From JALZMG01 sp963739975 (lineage in GTDB: Bacteria; Actinomycetota; Acidimicrobiia; Acidimicrobiales; Ilumatobacteraceae), in contig CAVUCK010000005.1 in NCBI GenBank assembly GCA_963739975.1, positions 186,001 to 250,000 on the forward strand: a stretch of 64,000 nucleotides of DNA, read 5' to 3'. Below are positions 29,869 to 38,643 of the stretch, piece by piece (position 1 is the first letter of the stretch; each line of letters opens with the position of its first letter). Under the pieces are notes generated by a model. It did not search any database, was not told where the DNA came from, and worked only from the letters and a program-made list of their open reading frames with translations. The position numbers and the translations under genes were made by a program.

Positions 29869-31518
29869 TCAGGGGCTCGTTCGAGGCGACGGCGAGCGTT
29901 CGACGTCGTGATCGATCGGCTCGTCGATCGGGTTGAGGTCCTCGAGCTCGCGATGGGCGGTCTCCGGGTACCAGCGCAGGACGATCACCACGACGACGAC
30001 CTGGGCCAGGGCGAGCATGGCCATCACCCGGCCGTGGGACCAGTCGCGGTCGAGCAGCGCCCCCATCAGCAGCAGTCCGCCGACGCCGCCGAGCAGGGCC
30101 GACGTCGTGAGCAGGGCGACCGCCCGGCTGCGGTTGCCGGTCGGGAAGAGCTCGGTGCGGTACACGGCCAGCGCCGGCACGGTGACGCCCGTGACCACCC
30201 CGGCGGCGAACACCGAGAGCCACATGACGGGTCCACCGAGGCTGTAGGACACCACGACCAGCGCCGTCGCCGTCGGGACGCCGACGGCGATCACGCGGCG
30301 CCGCCCTCGGATGTCGGCGATGCGGCCGCCGACGATCAGGCCGACGCCGGCCGGGGTGGCCGTGACGAGGGTGAAGATGGCGATCGTCGTGGCCGAGAAC
30401 CCACGCGCGTCCTCCAGGTAGCCGTTCTGGAAGAGGCTGGCCGGGGCGACGAAGAAGTTGGCCAGCAGCGCCACCGAGGCCAGCACGACGAACCGGCGGC
30501 GGTCGATCGGAGGTGCCACCACGTGCGGTCGCTGGAAGCGGCGGGTCTCGGGGAGGCGCCGAGCGATGTCGACGGCGACGACCAGCCAGACCAGGGCGAC
30601 GGCGTAGACCCAGCGCCACGCGCTGGGGGAGAGGTCGGCCAGTGGCAGGGCGATGACGGCGACGCCGGCGCCGAGCCCGCTGGCCATCGCCAGCAGGCTG
30701 ACGGCGTAGGCGCGGCAGTTGCGGGGCATCTCCTCGGCGGCCACGACGGCGATCAGGAAGTCGAGGGCCAGCCCCATCGGCCGTCCGAGGGCCTGCGTGG
30801 CCACGAGGAACGGGAACGTCGGCGCCAGCGCGCCACTGGCGGTGATCAGCGGTGCGGCGATCGCCATGGCGATCACGACGCGGCGCCGGCCGATCCGATC
30901 GGCGACCACGGCGACCGGCAGGACGAGCAGGATCCCGGCCCGCACGATCGAGCCGCCCACGCCGACGCCGATGTCGCCGACCCCGAAGTCGTCGGCGGCG
31001 AACTCGACGGTCTGGGTGAACAGCGTGTTGACGAACGCCGAGGCCATCGACGCCGCGGCCAGGAGCCCGAGCACGCTGATCGCCCGGGGGTCGAGGCGGT
31101 CGGGCGGCGCCCACCATGGCGTCGGCGGGACCTCGCCGTGGTGGTCGGTGTGGGTCAGCGCGGCGCCGCGGCGGCCGAGCGCAGCACGCACCGGGATGGC
31201 GAACAGCCAACCGAACCATGGGATGGCCAGCCGGTAGCGGGTCGTCTCCTGCCACCGCCGCCCACCGGCGGTCTCGACCACTGTTACGTCGCGGCGGTAC
31301 GTGCTGAACGGCCCTTCGGCTTGCTCGAAGGCGGCGCCACCCGCCGTGGCGGCTGCACCATCGACCATCCGTCGCTCGGCGAGGAGGTCCTCGCGGGGAC
31401 GTTCCAGCGTGATGGCCACGCCGGGCTCGTCGGGCCACTCCCGGACGAGCTGGCGCACGCGGCCGGTGTCGGGAACGTGACCGCCACCCGGCACCGCGGG
31501 AGCATACTGGGCCGCCAT
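29869..31518 (-). CDS. Major facilitator superfamily transporter with an N-terminal SRPBCC-like domain
   Basis: The product has 549 residues. The first 125 or so are soluble and resemble a START/SRPBCC half (YRRDVTVVET, then ETTRYRLAIPWFGWLFAIPV). The rest is a 12-helix MFS carrier with the loop motif DRIGRRR and a second GGRIADIRGRRR. The substrate is unknown. The ATG at 31518 is opposite the murA start region, so the two genes diverge by only 24 bp. The fusion is uncommon, although the soluble part could also come from an old gene junction. Confidence 0.8.
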   Translation of the reverse strand: MAAQYAPAVPGGGHVPDTGRVRQLVREWPDEPGVAITLERPREDLLAERRMVDGAAATAGGAAFEQAEGPFSTYRRDVTVVETAGGRRWQETTRYRLAIPWFGWLFAIPVRAALGRRGAALTHTDHHGEVPPTPWWAPPDRLDPRAISVLGLLAAASMASAFVNTLFTQTVEFAADDFGVGDIGVGVGGSIVRAGILLVLPVAVVADRIGRRRVVIAMAIAAPLITASGALAPTFPFLVATQALGRPMGLALDFLIAVVAAEEMPRNCRAYAVSLLAMASGLGAGVAVIALPLADLSPSAWRWVYAVALVWLVVAVDIARRLPETRRFQRPHVVAPPIDRRRFVVLASVALLANFFVAPASLFQNGYLEDARGFSATTIAIFTLVTATPAGVGLIVGGRIADIRGRRRVIAVGVPTATALVVVSYSLGGPVMWLSVFAAGVVTGVTVPALAVYRTELFPTGNRSRAVALLTTSALLGGVGGLLLMGALLDRDWSHGRVMAMLALAQVVVVVIVLRWYPETAHRELEDLNPIDEPIDHDVERSPSPRTSP

Positions 31519-31542
31519 GGCTCCGTTCCCCGGCCCACGTCG

Positions 31543-32817
31543 ATGACGGGAGCGGTGGGTCCCGGGCAGATCGTGGTGCGCCGCGTCGGCGACCTGCGCG
31601 GCACCATCGAGGTGCCTGGGGCGAAGAACGCGATCCTCAAGCTGATGGCGGCGACGATCCTCGCCGACGGCACCTACGAGCTGTCCAACGTGCCGGCGAT
31701 CGTCGACGTCGCGATCATGAGCGAGCTGCTGGCGGCGATCGGCGTCTCGTCGGAGCCACTCGGCGACGGTCGGCTGCGGATGGTCAACCGTGGCGAGCTC
31801 GTCCCGGTGGCGCCGTACGAGCAGGTCGAGCGCATCAGGGCGTCGATCAACGTGCTCGGCCCCCTCCTGACCCGCTGTGGACGCGTGCGGCTGTCGATGC
31901 CGGGCGGTGACGACTTCGGTGCCCGGCCGATCGACCTGCACGTCGCCGGGCTGGAAGCGATGGGCGCGACGTTCAAGTTCAGCCACGGCGAGGTGGAGGC
32001 GTTCGCCGACCGGCTGCACGGCGCTGACGTCACGTTCGGCTTCCCCAGCGTCGGGGCGACGGAGAACATCGTGACCGCCGCGGTGTACGCCGACGGGGTC
32101 ACGACCATCGACAACGCAGCCCGCGAGCCGGAGGTCGTCGACCTGTGTGAGCTGCTCGTCGGCATGGGCGCCCAGGTCGAGGGGATCGGGACGTCGCGGC
32201 TGGTCGTGACGGGCGTCGCCCCCGGTTCGCTGCGCGCCGCCGACCACCGCACGGTGCCCGACCGGATCCAGGCCGCCACCTACCTCGCCGCACTGGCGGT
32301 GGCCGGCGGCGAGCTGACGGTGCGCCACGCCCGTCCCGAGCACATGCAGAACGTGCTGGCAAGGATGGGCGACATGGGGCTGCAGTTCGACGTCGTGCCC
32401 GAGGGTCTGCGGGCGGTCGCCGACGGCCGGCTGCGATCGATCGACGTCCAGACGTTGCCGTACCCCGGGATCGCCACCGACTACAAGCCGCTGATGATCA
32501 CGATGCTCAGCGTCGCCGAGGGCGTCGGCATCGTCACGGAGAACCTGTACCCCGGACGGTTCCGCTACGTCGAGGAGCTGATCCGGCTGGGTGCCGACGT
32601 GCGCACCAACGGCCACCACGCCGTCGTGCGCGGGGTCCCGCGACTGTCGGGTGCACCGGTGCGAGCCCACGACATCCGGGCCGGGGCGGCGATGGTCGTC
32701 GCCGGCCTGGCCGCCGATGGCGAGACCGTGATCAGCGGCGTCAACCACATCGACCGCGGGTACGACGACCTGGTCGGCCGCCTCAAGTCAGTGGGCGCTG
32801 ACATCACGCGTGGGTGA
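31543..32817 (+). CDS. murA: UDP-N-acetylglucosamine 1-carboxyvinyltransferase, Asp active-site type
   Basis: First committed enzyme of peptidoglycan synthesis, 424 residues, EPSP-synthase fold. The substrate loop reads PGGDDFGARPIDLH at about 120-133. The residue equivalent to E. coli Cys115 is Asp (D123), as in mycobacterial MurA, and such enzymes are insensitive to fosfomycin. The PGAKNAILKLMAA and YPGIATDYKPLM motifs are intact. The ATG at 31543 was chosen (MTGAVGPGQIVVRR). The 3' end overlaps a small convergent membrane gene by 30 bp. Confidence 0.95.
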   Translation: MTGAVGPGQIVVRRVGDLRGTIEVPGAKNAILKLMAATILADGTYELSNVPAIVDVAIMSELLAAIGVSSEPLGDGRLRMVNRGELVPVAPYEQVERIRASINVLGPLLTRCGRVRLSMPGGDDFGARPIDLHVAGLEAMGATFKFSHGEVEAFADRLHGADVTFGFPSVGATENIVTAAVYADGVTTIDNAAREPEVVDLCELLVGMGAQVEGIGTSRLVVTGVAPGSLRAADHRTVPDRIQAATYLAALAVAGGELTVRHARPEHMQNVLARMGDMGLQFDVVPEGLRAVADGRLRSIDVQTLPYPGIATDYKPLMITMLSVAEGVGIVTENLYPGRFRYVEELIRLGADVRTNGHHAVVRGVPRLSGAPVRAHDIRAGAAMVVAGLAADGETVISGVNHIDRGYDDLVGRLKSVGADITRG

Positions 32818-33057
32818 ACCGTCCGTTGCTGATCGTTCGCTCGCTGGAGGGACGGTTGGCCCGGGGGTCTGGTCCGAACGCTCGCTCACCCCAGGCGGCG
32901 GGCCGGCCGCGCCGTGGCGCCGCACGCGATGCCGAGCCAGCACGAGCAACCCGACGACGACGGCGACGGGCCCGACGACGAGCAGGATCTCGTCCCAGCC
33001 TCCTTGGTGGGCGAGCACCGTGGCGGGAATGGCCACGACCAAGGGGGCGTTGGTCAT
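32788..33057 (-). CDS. Small single-helix membrane protein, tail reading into a family B element
   Basis: The first 56 residues (LAHQGGWDEILLVVGPVAVV, then LLVLARHRVRR) resemble a tiny actinobacterial membrane protein of unknown role. From 32889 the frame enters a family B-like element (GTGAGCGAGCGTTCGG, then CGAGCGAACGATC) and continues in frame to a stop inside the murA 3' end. That adds about 33 residues beginning VSERS. The extension is probably caused by the repeat insertion. The ATG at 33057 is chosen over upstream frame extensions. Confidence 0.6.
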   Translation of the reverse strand: MTNAPLVVAIPATVLAHQGGWDEILLVVGPVAVVVGLLVLARHRVRRHGAAGPPPGVSERSDQTPGPTVPPASERSATDGSPTRDVSAH

Positions 33058-33126
33058 GCCGCGAAGGGTATGCCGCTGGTTGACTCTGACCACGTCGACT
33101 GCAGTTGGCAGCGGCCCGGACGACGA

Positions 33127-33396
33127 ATGACGATGAGCGACGACAAGATGCGTGACCAGGTCAACAAGACCATCGAGGTGATCCGCCCGGCCCTCCAGGC
33201 CGACGGCGGCGACATCGTGCTGCGCGACGTCGACGAGACGACCGGCGTGGTCACGGTCACGCTGACCGGCGCCTGCGTCGGGTGCCCGGCGTCGTCACAG
33301 ACACTGAAGGCCGGGATCGAGCGGATCATGCGCGATCGGGTCGACGGCGTCACCGAAGTGATCAACACGAGTGACCTCGAGCCCATCCCCGCCTGA
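33127..33396 (+). CDS. NifU C-terminal-like Fe-S scaffold protein
   Basis: This 89-residue protein consists of a single Nfu domain. Cys50 and Cys53 in GACVGCPAS would hold a 4Fe-4S cluster for transfer to client proteins. DGGDIVLRDVDETTGVV is typical. The start is ATG 33127 or 33133; no strong ribosome site separates them. It overlaps the MeaB-like gene by 26 bases. Confidence 0.88.
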   Translation: MTMSDDKMRDQVNKTIEVIRPALQADGGDIVLRDVDETTGVVTVTLTGACVGCPASSQTLKAGIERIMRDRVDGVTEVINTSDLEPIPA

Positions 33397-34429
33397 GGCG
33401 CTGTTCCGGGCCGCCGAGGCGGGCGACCGCAGCGCGCTGGCCCGGCTGCTGACGCTCATCGAGCGGGGCGGCGAGGGCGCCCGCGAGGTCGGTCGGCTGG
33501 CCGCCCCCAACGCCGGGACAGCCTGCACCGTCGGGGTCACCGGCGCCCCCGGGAGCGGCAAGAGCACCCTGACCAGCGCCATCGTCACGCACCTGCGCGA
33601 ACAGGGCGAGGAGGTCGCCGTGCTGGCCGTCGACCCCTCGTCGCCGTTCTCGGGCGGGGCGATCCTGGGCGACCGGGTGCGGATGCAGGACCATGCCACC
33701 GATCCCGGCGTGTTCATCCGGTCGATGGCGACGCGCGGCCACCTCGGCGGGTTGGCGCTGGCGACGCCGGAGGCGATCCGCCTGCTCGATGCGCTCGGTC
33801 GGCGCTGGATCGTCGTAGAGACGGTGGGCGTCGGCCAGGTCGAGGTGGAGATCGCCGGCAAGGCCGACACGACCGTCGTGGTGGTCAACCCGGGGTGGGG
33901 CGACAGCGTGCAGGCGGCCAAGGCCGGGCTGATGGAGGTCGCCGACGTGTTCGTGATCAACAAGGCCGATCGTGCCGGCGTGGACGAGACCCGGCGCGAT
34001 CTGCAGCAGATGCTCGACCTCACGGCGGAGACCAGCGGCGGCGACGGCCGTGTCGATGGTGAGGGCTGGCGCGTGCCGATCGTCGCCACCGTCGCGTCGA
34101 GCGGGCAGGGCGTTGCCGAGCTGTGGGCGGCGATCGGGGAGCACCAGCGCCACGCCGCGTCCAGCGGCCAGCTGGAGCGCCGGCGCCGCGCTCGCCTCGG
34201 CGCCGAGCTGCAAGAGATCGTCGCCCGGCGCCTCGAGCAGCGGGCGCGCGAGGTGTGCACGGGCGACCGCTGGGACGAGCTCGTCGAGGACGTGCTCGAT
34301 CGGCGGCGCGACCCATGGGCCGTCGCCGACGAGATGCTCGCCCCCGTCCTGGCCGTCGCAACCGACTCACAACGGTCGATTGCGACGGCCAGAACCGATC
34401 AGGCTGGCGTGCGGCGGCGCAGCAGGTAG
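33371..34429 (+). CDS. MeaB/ArgK-type GTPase (methylmalonyl-CoA mutase chaperone family)
   Basis: This P-loop G3E GTPase of 352 residues has GAPGSGKS at 58-65, VDPSSPFSGGAILGDRVRM and NKADRAGVD. It protects and reactivates B12-dependent acyl-CoA mutases. The GTG start overlaps the Nfu gene. The family normally ends near DPWAVADEML. The last 25 residues come from a family D hairpin repeat at 34349-34392 that the frame crosses, so the tail is probably not functional. The 3' end overlaps the convergent DUF559 gene by 31 bp. Confidence 0.88.
   Translation: MTSSPSPPEALFRAAEAGDRSALARLLTLIERGGEGAREVGRLAAPNAGTACTVGVTGAPGSGKSTLTSAIVTHLREQGEEVAVLAVDPSSPFSGGAILGDRVRMQDHATDPGVFIRSMATRGHLGGLALATPEAIRLLDALGRRWIVVETVGVGQVEVEIAGKADTTVVVVNPGWGDSVQAAKAGLMEVADVFVINKADRAGVDETRRDLQQMLDLTAETSGGDGRVDGEGWRVPIVATVASSGQGVAELWAAIGEHQRHAASSGQLERRRRARLGAELQEIVARRLEQRAREVCTGDRWDELVEDVLDRRRDPWAVADEMLAPVLAVATDSQRSIATARTDQAGVRRRSR
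34349..34392. repeat. Palindromic repeat family D, copy 1
   Basis: Perfect 13-bp arms CTGGCCGTCGCAA (34349-34361) and its complement (34380-34392) with an 18-nt loop containing GACTCACAACGGTC. It lies between convergent genes. Copies 2 and 3 are at 35371-35427 and 36222-36265, and a degenerate half is near 16794. Confidence 0.8.
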
Positions 34430-35328
34430 GTCAGCTCGGCGACCACGCGCTCGGGCGCACGCAGGTCGCTCCACCAGACGTCGACGATCTCCCAGCCGAG
34501 GAGCCGCAACATCCCGCGGCGCCGCGCATCACGGTGCTGGGCGGCCGGGGTGGCGTGCCATCGCCAGCTCTGGCATTCGACCCCGACGCGCCGCTGCGGG
34601 TCGGCGAGGTCCAGCTCGGCGAGCAGCACCCCTCGTTGATCGTGCACCGGGTGCTCGTCGACGAGCCGGACGCCGGAGTTGGCGAGCACCCGGCTGGCGA
34701 TGCGCTGGAACCAGCTGCGCGGCAGTCGGCGATCGATCCGTTCGCCGAGCAGCATCAGGAGCGCCGGCGGGCCCGACCGACCGCGCTGGCGCCACGCCTC
34801 GGCGACGCGGCGCAGCTCGTCGGTCGAGACGCCCATGCGCAAGGCGCTGTCGAGGGCCTGCGCCGTCGGGCCGATCCCGACCTCGGGAGCGAGCAGCGCC
34901 AGCGTGGCGGCGATCGTCAACACGGGGATCGGACCGACCGTGGTGACGTGTTCGTCGACATCGCCGCGGGTGAAGTGGGCCCGGGCACCGAGCGATTGGT
35001 GCAGCTTGGCGCCGTGACGACCGATGACGTCGATCGGCGCGCGATCGGCCACCCGCCCGTCGGCGGCGCCGAAGCCGTCGAGGCCGTGCAGGCGGGCGGC
35101 CGCGGCGTGCGACACGGCGACCACGCCCGGTGCCCACGCCGCAGCCAGCGCCCGGCCTTCGAACGACACGGGCGCACCGCCCGCCGCCAGCACGCCCGGG
35201 AACGGCGACCGCAGCGTCCCGTCGGCGAGGCGGCGGACCTCCATCCGCCGGGAGATGCCGAGGGCGCGAGACTGGCGCGTGGTGGCCACCCCGTGCTGCC
35301 GGCCCATCAGGTCGAAGAGAGCTCTCAC
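34399..35328 (-). CDS. AbiEi-like / DUF559 domain protein
   Basis: This 309-residue protein has an N-terminal winged-helix segment like the AbiEi antitoxin or promoter-binding domain (GVATTRQSRALGISRRMEVR). Its C-terminal DUF559 domain, related to Vsr endonucleases, shows LLAELDLADPQRRVGVECQS and LRLLGWEIVDVWWSDL, a PD-(D/E)XK-like core. Such genes are multicopy in actinobacteria and lack a proven function. No separate toxin gene is adjacent. GTG 35328 is chosen. It is divergent from the hydratase gene. Confidence 0.72.
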   Translation of the reverse strand: MRALFDLMGRQHGVATTRQSRALGISRRMEVRRLADGTLRSPFPGVLAAGGAPVSFEGRALAAAWAPGVVAVSHAAAARLHGLDGFGAADGRVADRAPIDVIGRHGAKLHQSLGARAHFTRGDVDEHVTTVGPIPVLTIAATLALLAPEVGIGPTAQALDSALRMGVSTDELRRVAEAWRQRGRSGPPALLMLLGERIDRRLPRSWFQRIASRVLANSGVRLVDEHPVHDQRGVLLAELDLADPQRRVGVECQSWRWHATPAAQHRDARRRGMLRLLGWEIVDVWWSDLRAPERVVAELTYLLRRRTPA

Positions 35329-35370
35329 ACCCGCCCTGGGCGTGGTCAGCAACGGGAAGCGGAAGACGAT

Positions 35371-35427
35371 CCCGTTTCTGGCCGTCGCAAACGCGTCACA
35401 GCGGTCGATTCCGACGGCCAGAACGGG
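35371..35427. repeat. Palindromic repeat family D, copy 2
   Basis: Arms at 35371-35387 (CCCGTTTCTGGCCGTCG) and 35412-35427 pair over 16 bp with one bulged base. This copy lies between divergent starts, so the element is not only a terminator. Confidence 0.8.
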
Positions 35428-35445
35428 GTCGGCGAGACTCTGGCC

Positions 35446-36216
35446 ATGCCCGACCTCGTCCTTCTCGAACGCCGTGCCGACGGCGTGGCCGTCGTGACCC
35501 TGGCCAACGGCAAGGTCAACGCCCTGTCGCAGGCGCTGCTCGCCGATCTGCGGACGGTGGTCGCCGACCTGGCCGCCGATCCGCCGGGCGCCGTCGTCGT
35601 CACGGGCGGGGAGCGGATCTTCGCCGCCGGGGCCGACATCTCGGAGTTCGGCGGACCGGACGACGCCGGTCGCATCACCACGACCATCCACGGGACGCTC
35701 GACGCCCTCGCCGCACTCCCGCGCTTCGTGATCGCCGCCGTGTCGGGCTACGCCCTCGGCGGCGGGTGCGAGCTGGCGTTGGCCTGCGACTACCGCGTCG
35801 CCGGACCGCGGGCGGCGTTCGGTCAGCCCGAGATCCTGCTCGGGATCATCCCCGGCGGTGGCGGCACGCAACGGCTGGCCCGCCTGGTCGGCCCCAGCCG
35901 GGCCAAGGAGCTGTGCCTGACCGGCCGGCAGGTCAAGGTCGACGAGGCGGTGCGCATCGGTCTCGCCGACGAAGCCGTCGACGGCGACCCGCTGGCGCGG
36001 GCCCTCGAGCTGGGCGCCGAGGTGGCCAGCGGCGCCCTTGTCGCCCAGGCGCTGACAAAGCGGGTCATCGACGCCGGCCTGTCGACATCACTGGCCGACG
36101 GCCTGCGCCTCGAGCAGGAGGCGTTCGTCGAGGTGTTCCACAGCGCCGACAGCCAGATCGGCGTGGCCAGCTTCCTCGAGCACGGCCCCGGCAAGGCCGA
36201 GTTCACGGGTCGCTGA
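35446..36216 (+). CDS. Enoyl-CoA hydratase/isomerase family protein
   Basis: This 256-residue crotonase-fold enzyme carries the oxyanion-hole segment ERIFAAGADISEF. Both glutamates of classical hydratases are present: E109 in GGGCELALACD and E129 in FGQPEILLGIIPGGGGTQR. It therefore probably hydrates trans-2-enoyl-CoA in beta-oxidation. The ATG at 35446 is 19 bp after a family D hairpin. It is not in an obvious operon. A third family D copy lies just past the stop. Confidence 0.9.
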   Translation: MPDLVLLERRADGVAVVTLANGKVNALSQALLADLRTVVADLAADPPGAVVVTGGERIFAAGADISEFGGPDDAGRITTTIHGTLDALAALPRFVIAAVSGYALGGGCELALACDYRVAGPRAAFGQPEILLGIIPGGGGTQRLARLVGPSRAKELCLTGRQVKVDEAVRIGLADEAVDGDPLARALELGAEVASGALVAQALTKRVIDAGLSTSLADGLRLEQEAFVEVFHSADSQIGVASFLEHGPGKAEFTGR

Positions 36217-36221
36217 CCGTA

Positions 36222-36265
36222 CTGGCCGTCGCAATCGACTCACAGCGGTCGGTTGCGACGGCCAG
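36222..36265. repeat. Palindromic repeat family D, copy 3
   Basis: Perfect 13-bp arms 36222-36234 and 36253-36265, with the same loop core as copy 1, between the convergent hydratase and ABC permease genes. Confidence 0.8.
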
Positions 36266-36277
36266 AAGGGTTGAGCC

Positions 36278-37117
36278 TCAGGCCGACGTGCTGTTGGCGA
36301 ACTTGCGGCCGGCCAGGACGGCGAACACGATGGTGATGCCGACCGCCCAGGCCGTAGCGACCCACACGTCGGTGCCTGGGTCCTGGCCGTTGTAGAGCGC
36401 CCGGCTGGCATCGACCAGCTTCGTGAACGGGTTGTGCTCGGCGATCGGCTGCAGCCAGCCGGTCATCTGCTCGGGGTCGACGAAGGCCGAGGACACGAAC
36501 GTCAGCGGGAACATCCAGATGAACCCGGCGGAGTTGGCCGCCTCGACCGATCCCACCGAGAGCCCGATCAGTGCCTGGATCCAGCTGAAGGCGTAGCCGA
36601 ACATGAAGATGAGGGCGGTCGCACCGATGCATCCGAGGAGGGAGCCCTCGAACCGGAACCCGACGGCCAGCGCCACGACGATCATGACGGCGTAGGTGAT
36701 GACGTTGCGCACCGCGTCGGAGAGCGTGCGACCGATGAGCACCGCCGGCTGGTACATCGGCAACGAGCGCAGCCGGTCGATGATGCCCTTGCTCAGGTCG
36801 TCGGCCATGCCGACGCCCGTGAACGCCGAGTTGAACACCACCGTCTGGGCGAAGATCCCTGGGATGACGTACTGCACGTACGGGATCGGGGTCTGGATCG
36901 ACCCGTCGAAGATGTACACGAACAGCACGATGAACATCACCGGCTGGATCGTGGCGAACATCAGCAACTCGGGGTTGCGCGGCACCGCCCGCAGGTGACG
37001 GGTGGCCTCCGTCCAGCTGTCCTTGAGCACCCAGCTGGCGCCACGAGGGATGTCGTCCGGCGCACGGACCGGCACGCTGCCGGACTCGTCGGCGATGCGG
37101 GTCTCGATGGCGGTCAC
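36278..37117 (-). CDS. ABC-2 type transporter permease (DrrB-like)
   Basis: This 279-residue inner-membrane permease has six hydrophobic segments and the ABC-2 pattern VIPGIFAQTVVFNSAFTGVG followed by GIIDRLRSLPM. The GTG start overlaps the ATPase stop as GTGA, so the two form one transporter. By family it exports drugs or lipids. It lies downstream of the ATPase on the minus strand near a MarR regulator. Confidence 0.88.
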   Translation of the reverse strand: MTAIETRIADESGSVPVRAPDDIPRGASWVLKDSWTEATRHLRAVPRNPELLMFATIQPVMFIVLFVYIFDGSIQTPIPYVQYVIPGIFAQTVVFNSAFTGVGMADDLSKGIIDRLRSLPMYQPAVLIGRTLSDAVRNVITYAVMIVVALAVGFRFEGSLLGCIGATALIFMFGYAFSWIQALIGLSVGSVEAANSAGFIWMFPLTFVSSAFVDPEQMTGWLQPIAEHNPFTKLVDASRALYNGQDPGTDVWVATAWAVGITIVFAVLAGRKFANSTSA

Positions 37118-38127
37118 GCGTTCGCCTCCTGGGGTTCGTCGGTGGGGTCCTCGACCGCTTGCTCTTCGGCGGCGTGGCCGGTGAGGGCGAAGAACACGTC
37201 GTCGAGCGTCGACTCGCGGGCGACGACGTCGATCAGCGCGATGTCGGCGGCATCGAGCTGGCGGACCGCGGCCGGGACGATGCCCTCGATCTCGTGGACA
37301 CCGACGACGATGCTCCGGCCGTCATCGGTCACGGTCGGCTCACCGCACGTGTGCCCGTGCAGGGCCGCCATGACAGGGCCGAGCTCGACCGGCTCGGGGA
37401 ACGTCAGCTCGATGCGGTCGCCGCCGACCTGCTCCTTGAGCAGCTGCGGCGTCCCGGTGGCGATGACCGAGCCGTGGTCGATGACGACGACCTCGTCGGC
37501 CAACCGGTCCGCCTCGTCGAGGTACTGGGTCGTGAGCAGCGTTGTGGTGCCGCCGCGCACCAACTCCTCGATGAGGTCCCACACGCCGAGCCGGCTGCGC
37601 GGGTCGAGCCCCGTGGTCGGCTCGTCGAGGAACAGCACCGACGGCCGGGCGATCAGGCTCATGGCGATGTCGAGCCGGCGCCGCATGCCGCCCGAGTACC
37701 CCTTGACGACCCTGTCCGCGGCGTCGGTCAGCCCGAACCGCTCGAGCAGCTCGTGGCCGCGCCGCTTGGCCTCGACGATGGGCAGGTGGTACAGGCGGCC
37801 GACGTGCTCGAGGTTCTCGAACCCGGTGAGCCGCTCGTCGACGGCGGCGTACTGGCCGGTGAGCCCGATGCGCGACTTGGCCCGCCCGGGATCGGCGAGC
37901 ACGTCGATGCCGTCGATGTACGCCCGACCGGAGTCCGGGCGGACCAACGTGGTGAGCACGCGCACGGCGGTGGTCTTCCCGGCGCCGTTCGGTCCGAGCA
38001 GGCCGACGACCTTGGCCCGCTCGACCTGGAAGCTGACGCCGGCCAGCGCCTTGGTCTCGCCGAAGGACTTGTAGAGGTCGTCAGCGCGCACCGCGACATC
38101 GGGAGTGGGGGTCACCCGCTCGACCAT
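37114..38127 (-). CDS. ABC transporter ATP-binding protein (DrrA-like)
   Basis: The 337-residue ATPase has Walker A GPNGAGKT at 45-52, signature YSGGMRRR, Walker B VLFLDEPTTGLD and the switch His region LLTTQYLDEAD. The C-terminal 90 residues are the DrrA-type regulatory tail. It pairs with the permease that follows. It starts 13 bp after the MarR stop, so regulator and transporter are probably one operon. Confidence 0.92.
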   Translation of the reverse strand: MVERVTPTPDVAVRADDLYKSFGETKALAGVSFQVERAKVVGLLGPNGAGKTTAVRVLTTLVRPDSGRAYIDGIDVLADPGRAKSRIGLTGQYAAVDERLTGFENLEHVGRLYHLPIVEAKRRGHELLERFGLTDAADRVVKGYSGGMRRRLDIAMSLIARPSVLFLDEPTTGLDPRSRLGVWDLIEELVRGGTTTLLTTQYLDEADRLADEVVVIDHGSVIATGTPQLLKEQVGGDRIELTFPEPVELGPVMAALHGHTCGEPTVTDDGRSIVVGVHEIEGIVPAAVRQLDAADIALIDVVARESTLDDVFFALTGHAAEEQAVEDPTDEPQEANA

Positions 38128-38139
38128 ATCGAGGGGGTG

Positions 38140-38643
38140 TCACGGTCTGCCCGGAGGTTCCCGATGATCGACGACGCGCAGGAGCAACCGGCGCAGAGCG
38201 GCTCGATCGATGGCGTCCAGCGGCTCGAGGATCACGTCGTCGACGCGCCGCGACACGGCTTCGAAGCGCTCGATGGCCCGTCGTCCCTGCGTGGTGACCT
38301 CGAGCACGTTGCGCCGCCGATCGTGGTCGTGCCGCCGGCGGCGCAAGAGACCAGCCCGCTCCAATCGGTCAACGAGGTCGACGACGTCGCTGGCATCGAT
38401 GCCGATCGCCTGGCTGACGTCGCGCTGTGACATCGGTCGCTCGGCGCCGCCGACGGCGCGCAGCACGCCGAAGCACCCGGGGCGCAGCTGCGCGTCGACG
38501 GCCCATCGCTCGTCGCCCATCTGGCTGTGGAACTCCTGGCGGATCCGGCCGGCGAGGCGGAACGCCAAGCCGACGACGTCGGGCTCGGCGGTGAGCACCG
38601 GGCCGAGAGCGGCGTCAGGTTGACGGGCCACGCCCGAGACCAT
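38140..38643 (-). CDS. MarR-family transcriptional regulator
   Basis: This winged-helix repressor of about 167 residues shows PMSQRDVSQAIGIDASDVVD, then LVDRLERAGLLRRR and a wing with HDHDRRRNVLEVT. It probably controls the two ABC transporters on either side and senses their substrate. The start is uncertain. ATG 38643 is the annotated choice, but a -10-like TATGGT overlaps it (38639-38644). If that promoter is used, translation would begin at GTG 38631 on a nearly leaderless mRNA. Confidence 0.82.
   Translation of the reverse strand: MVSGVARQPDAALGPVLTAEPDVVGLAFRLAGRIRQEFHSQMGDERWAVDAQLRPGCFGVLRAVGGAERPMSQRDVSQAIGIDASDVVDLVDRLERAGLLRRRRHDHDRRRNVLEVTTQGRRAIERFEAVSRRVDDVILEPLDAIDRAALRRLLLRVVDHREPPGRP

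Noticed and set aside
34399..35328. AbiE-type toxin-antitoxin pair
   Set aside because: No AbiEii nucleotidyltransferase toxin gene is adjacent; the C-terminal domain is DUF559, so the protein stands alone.
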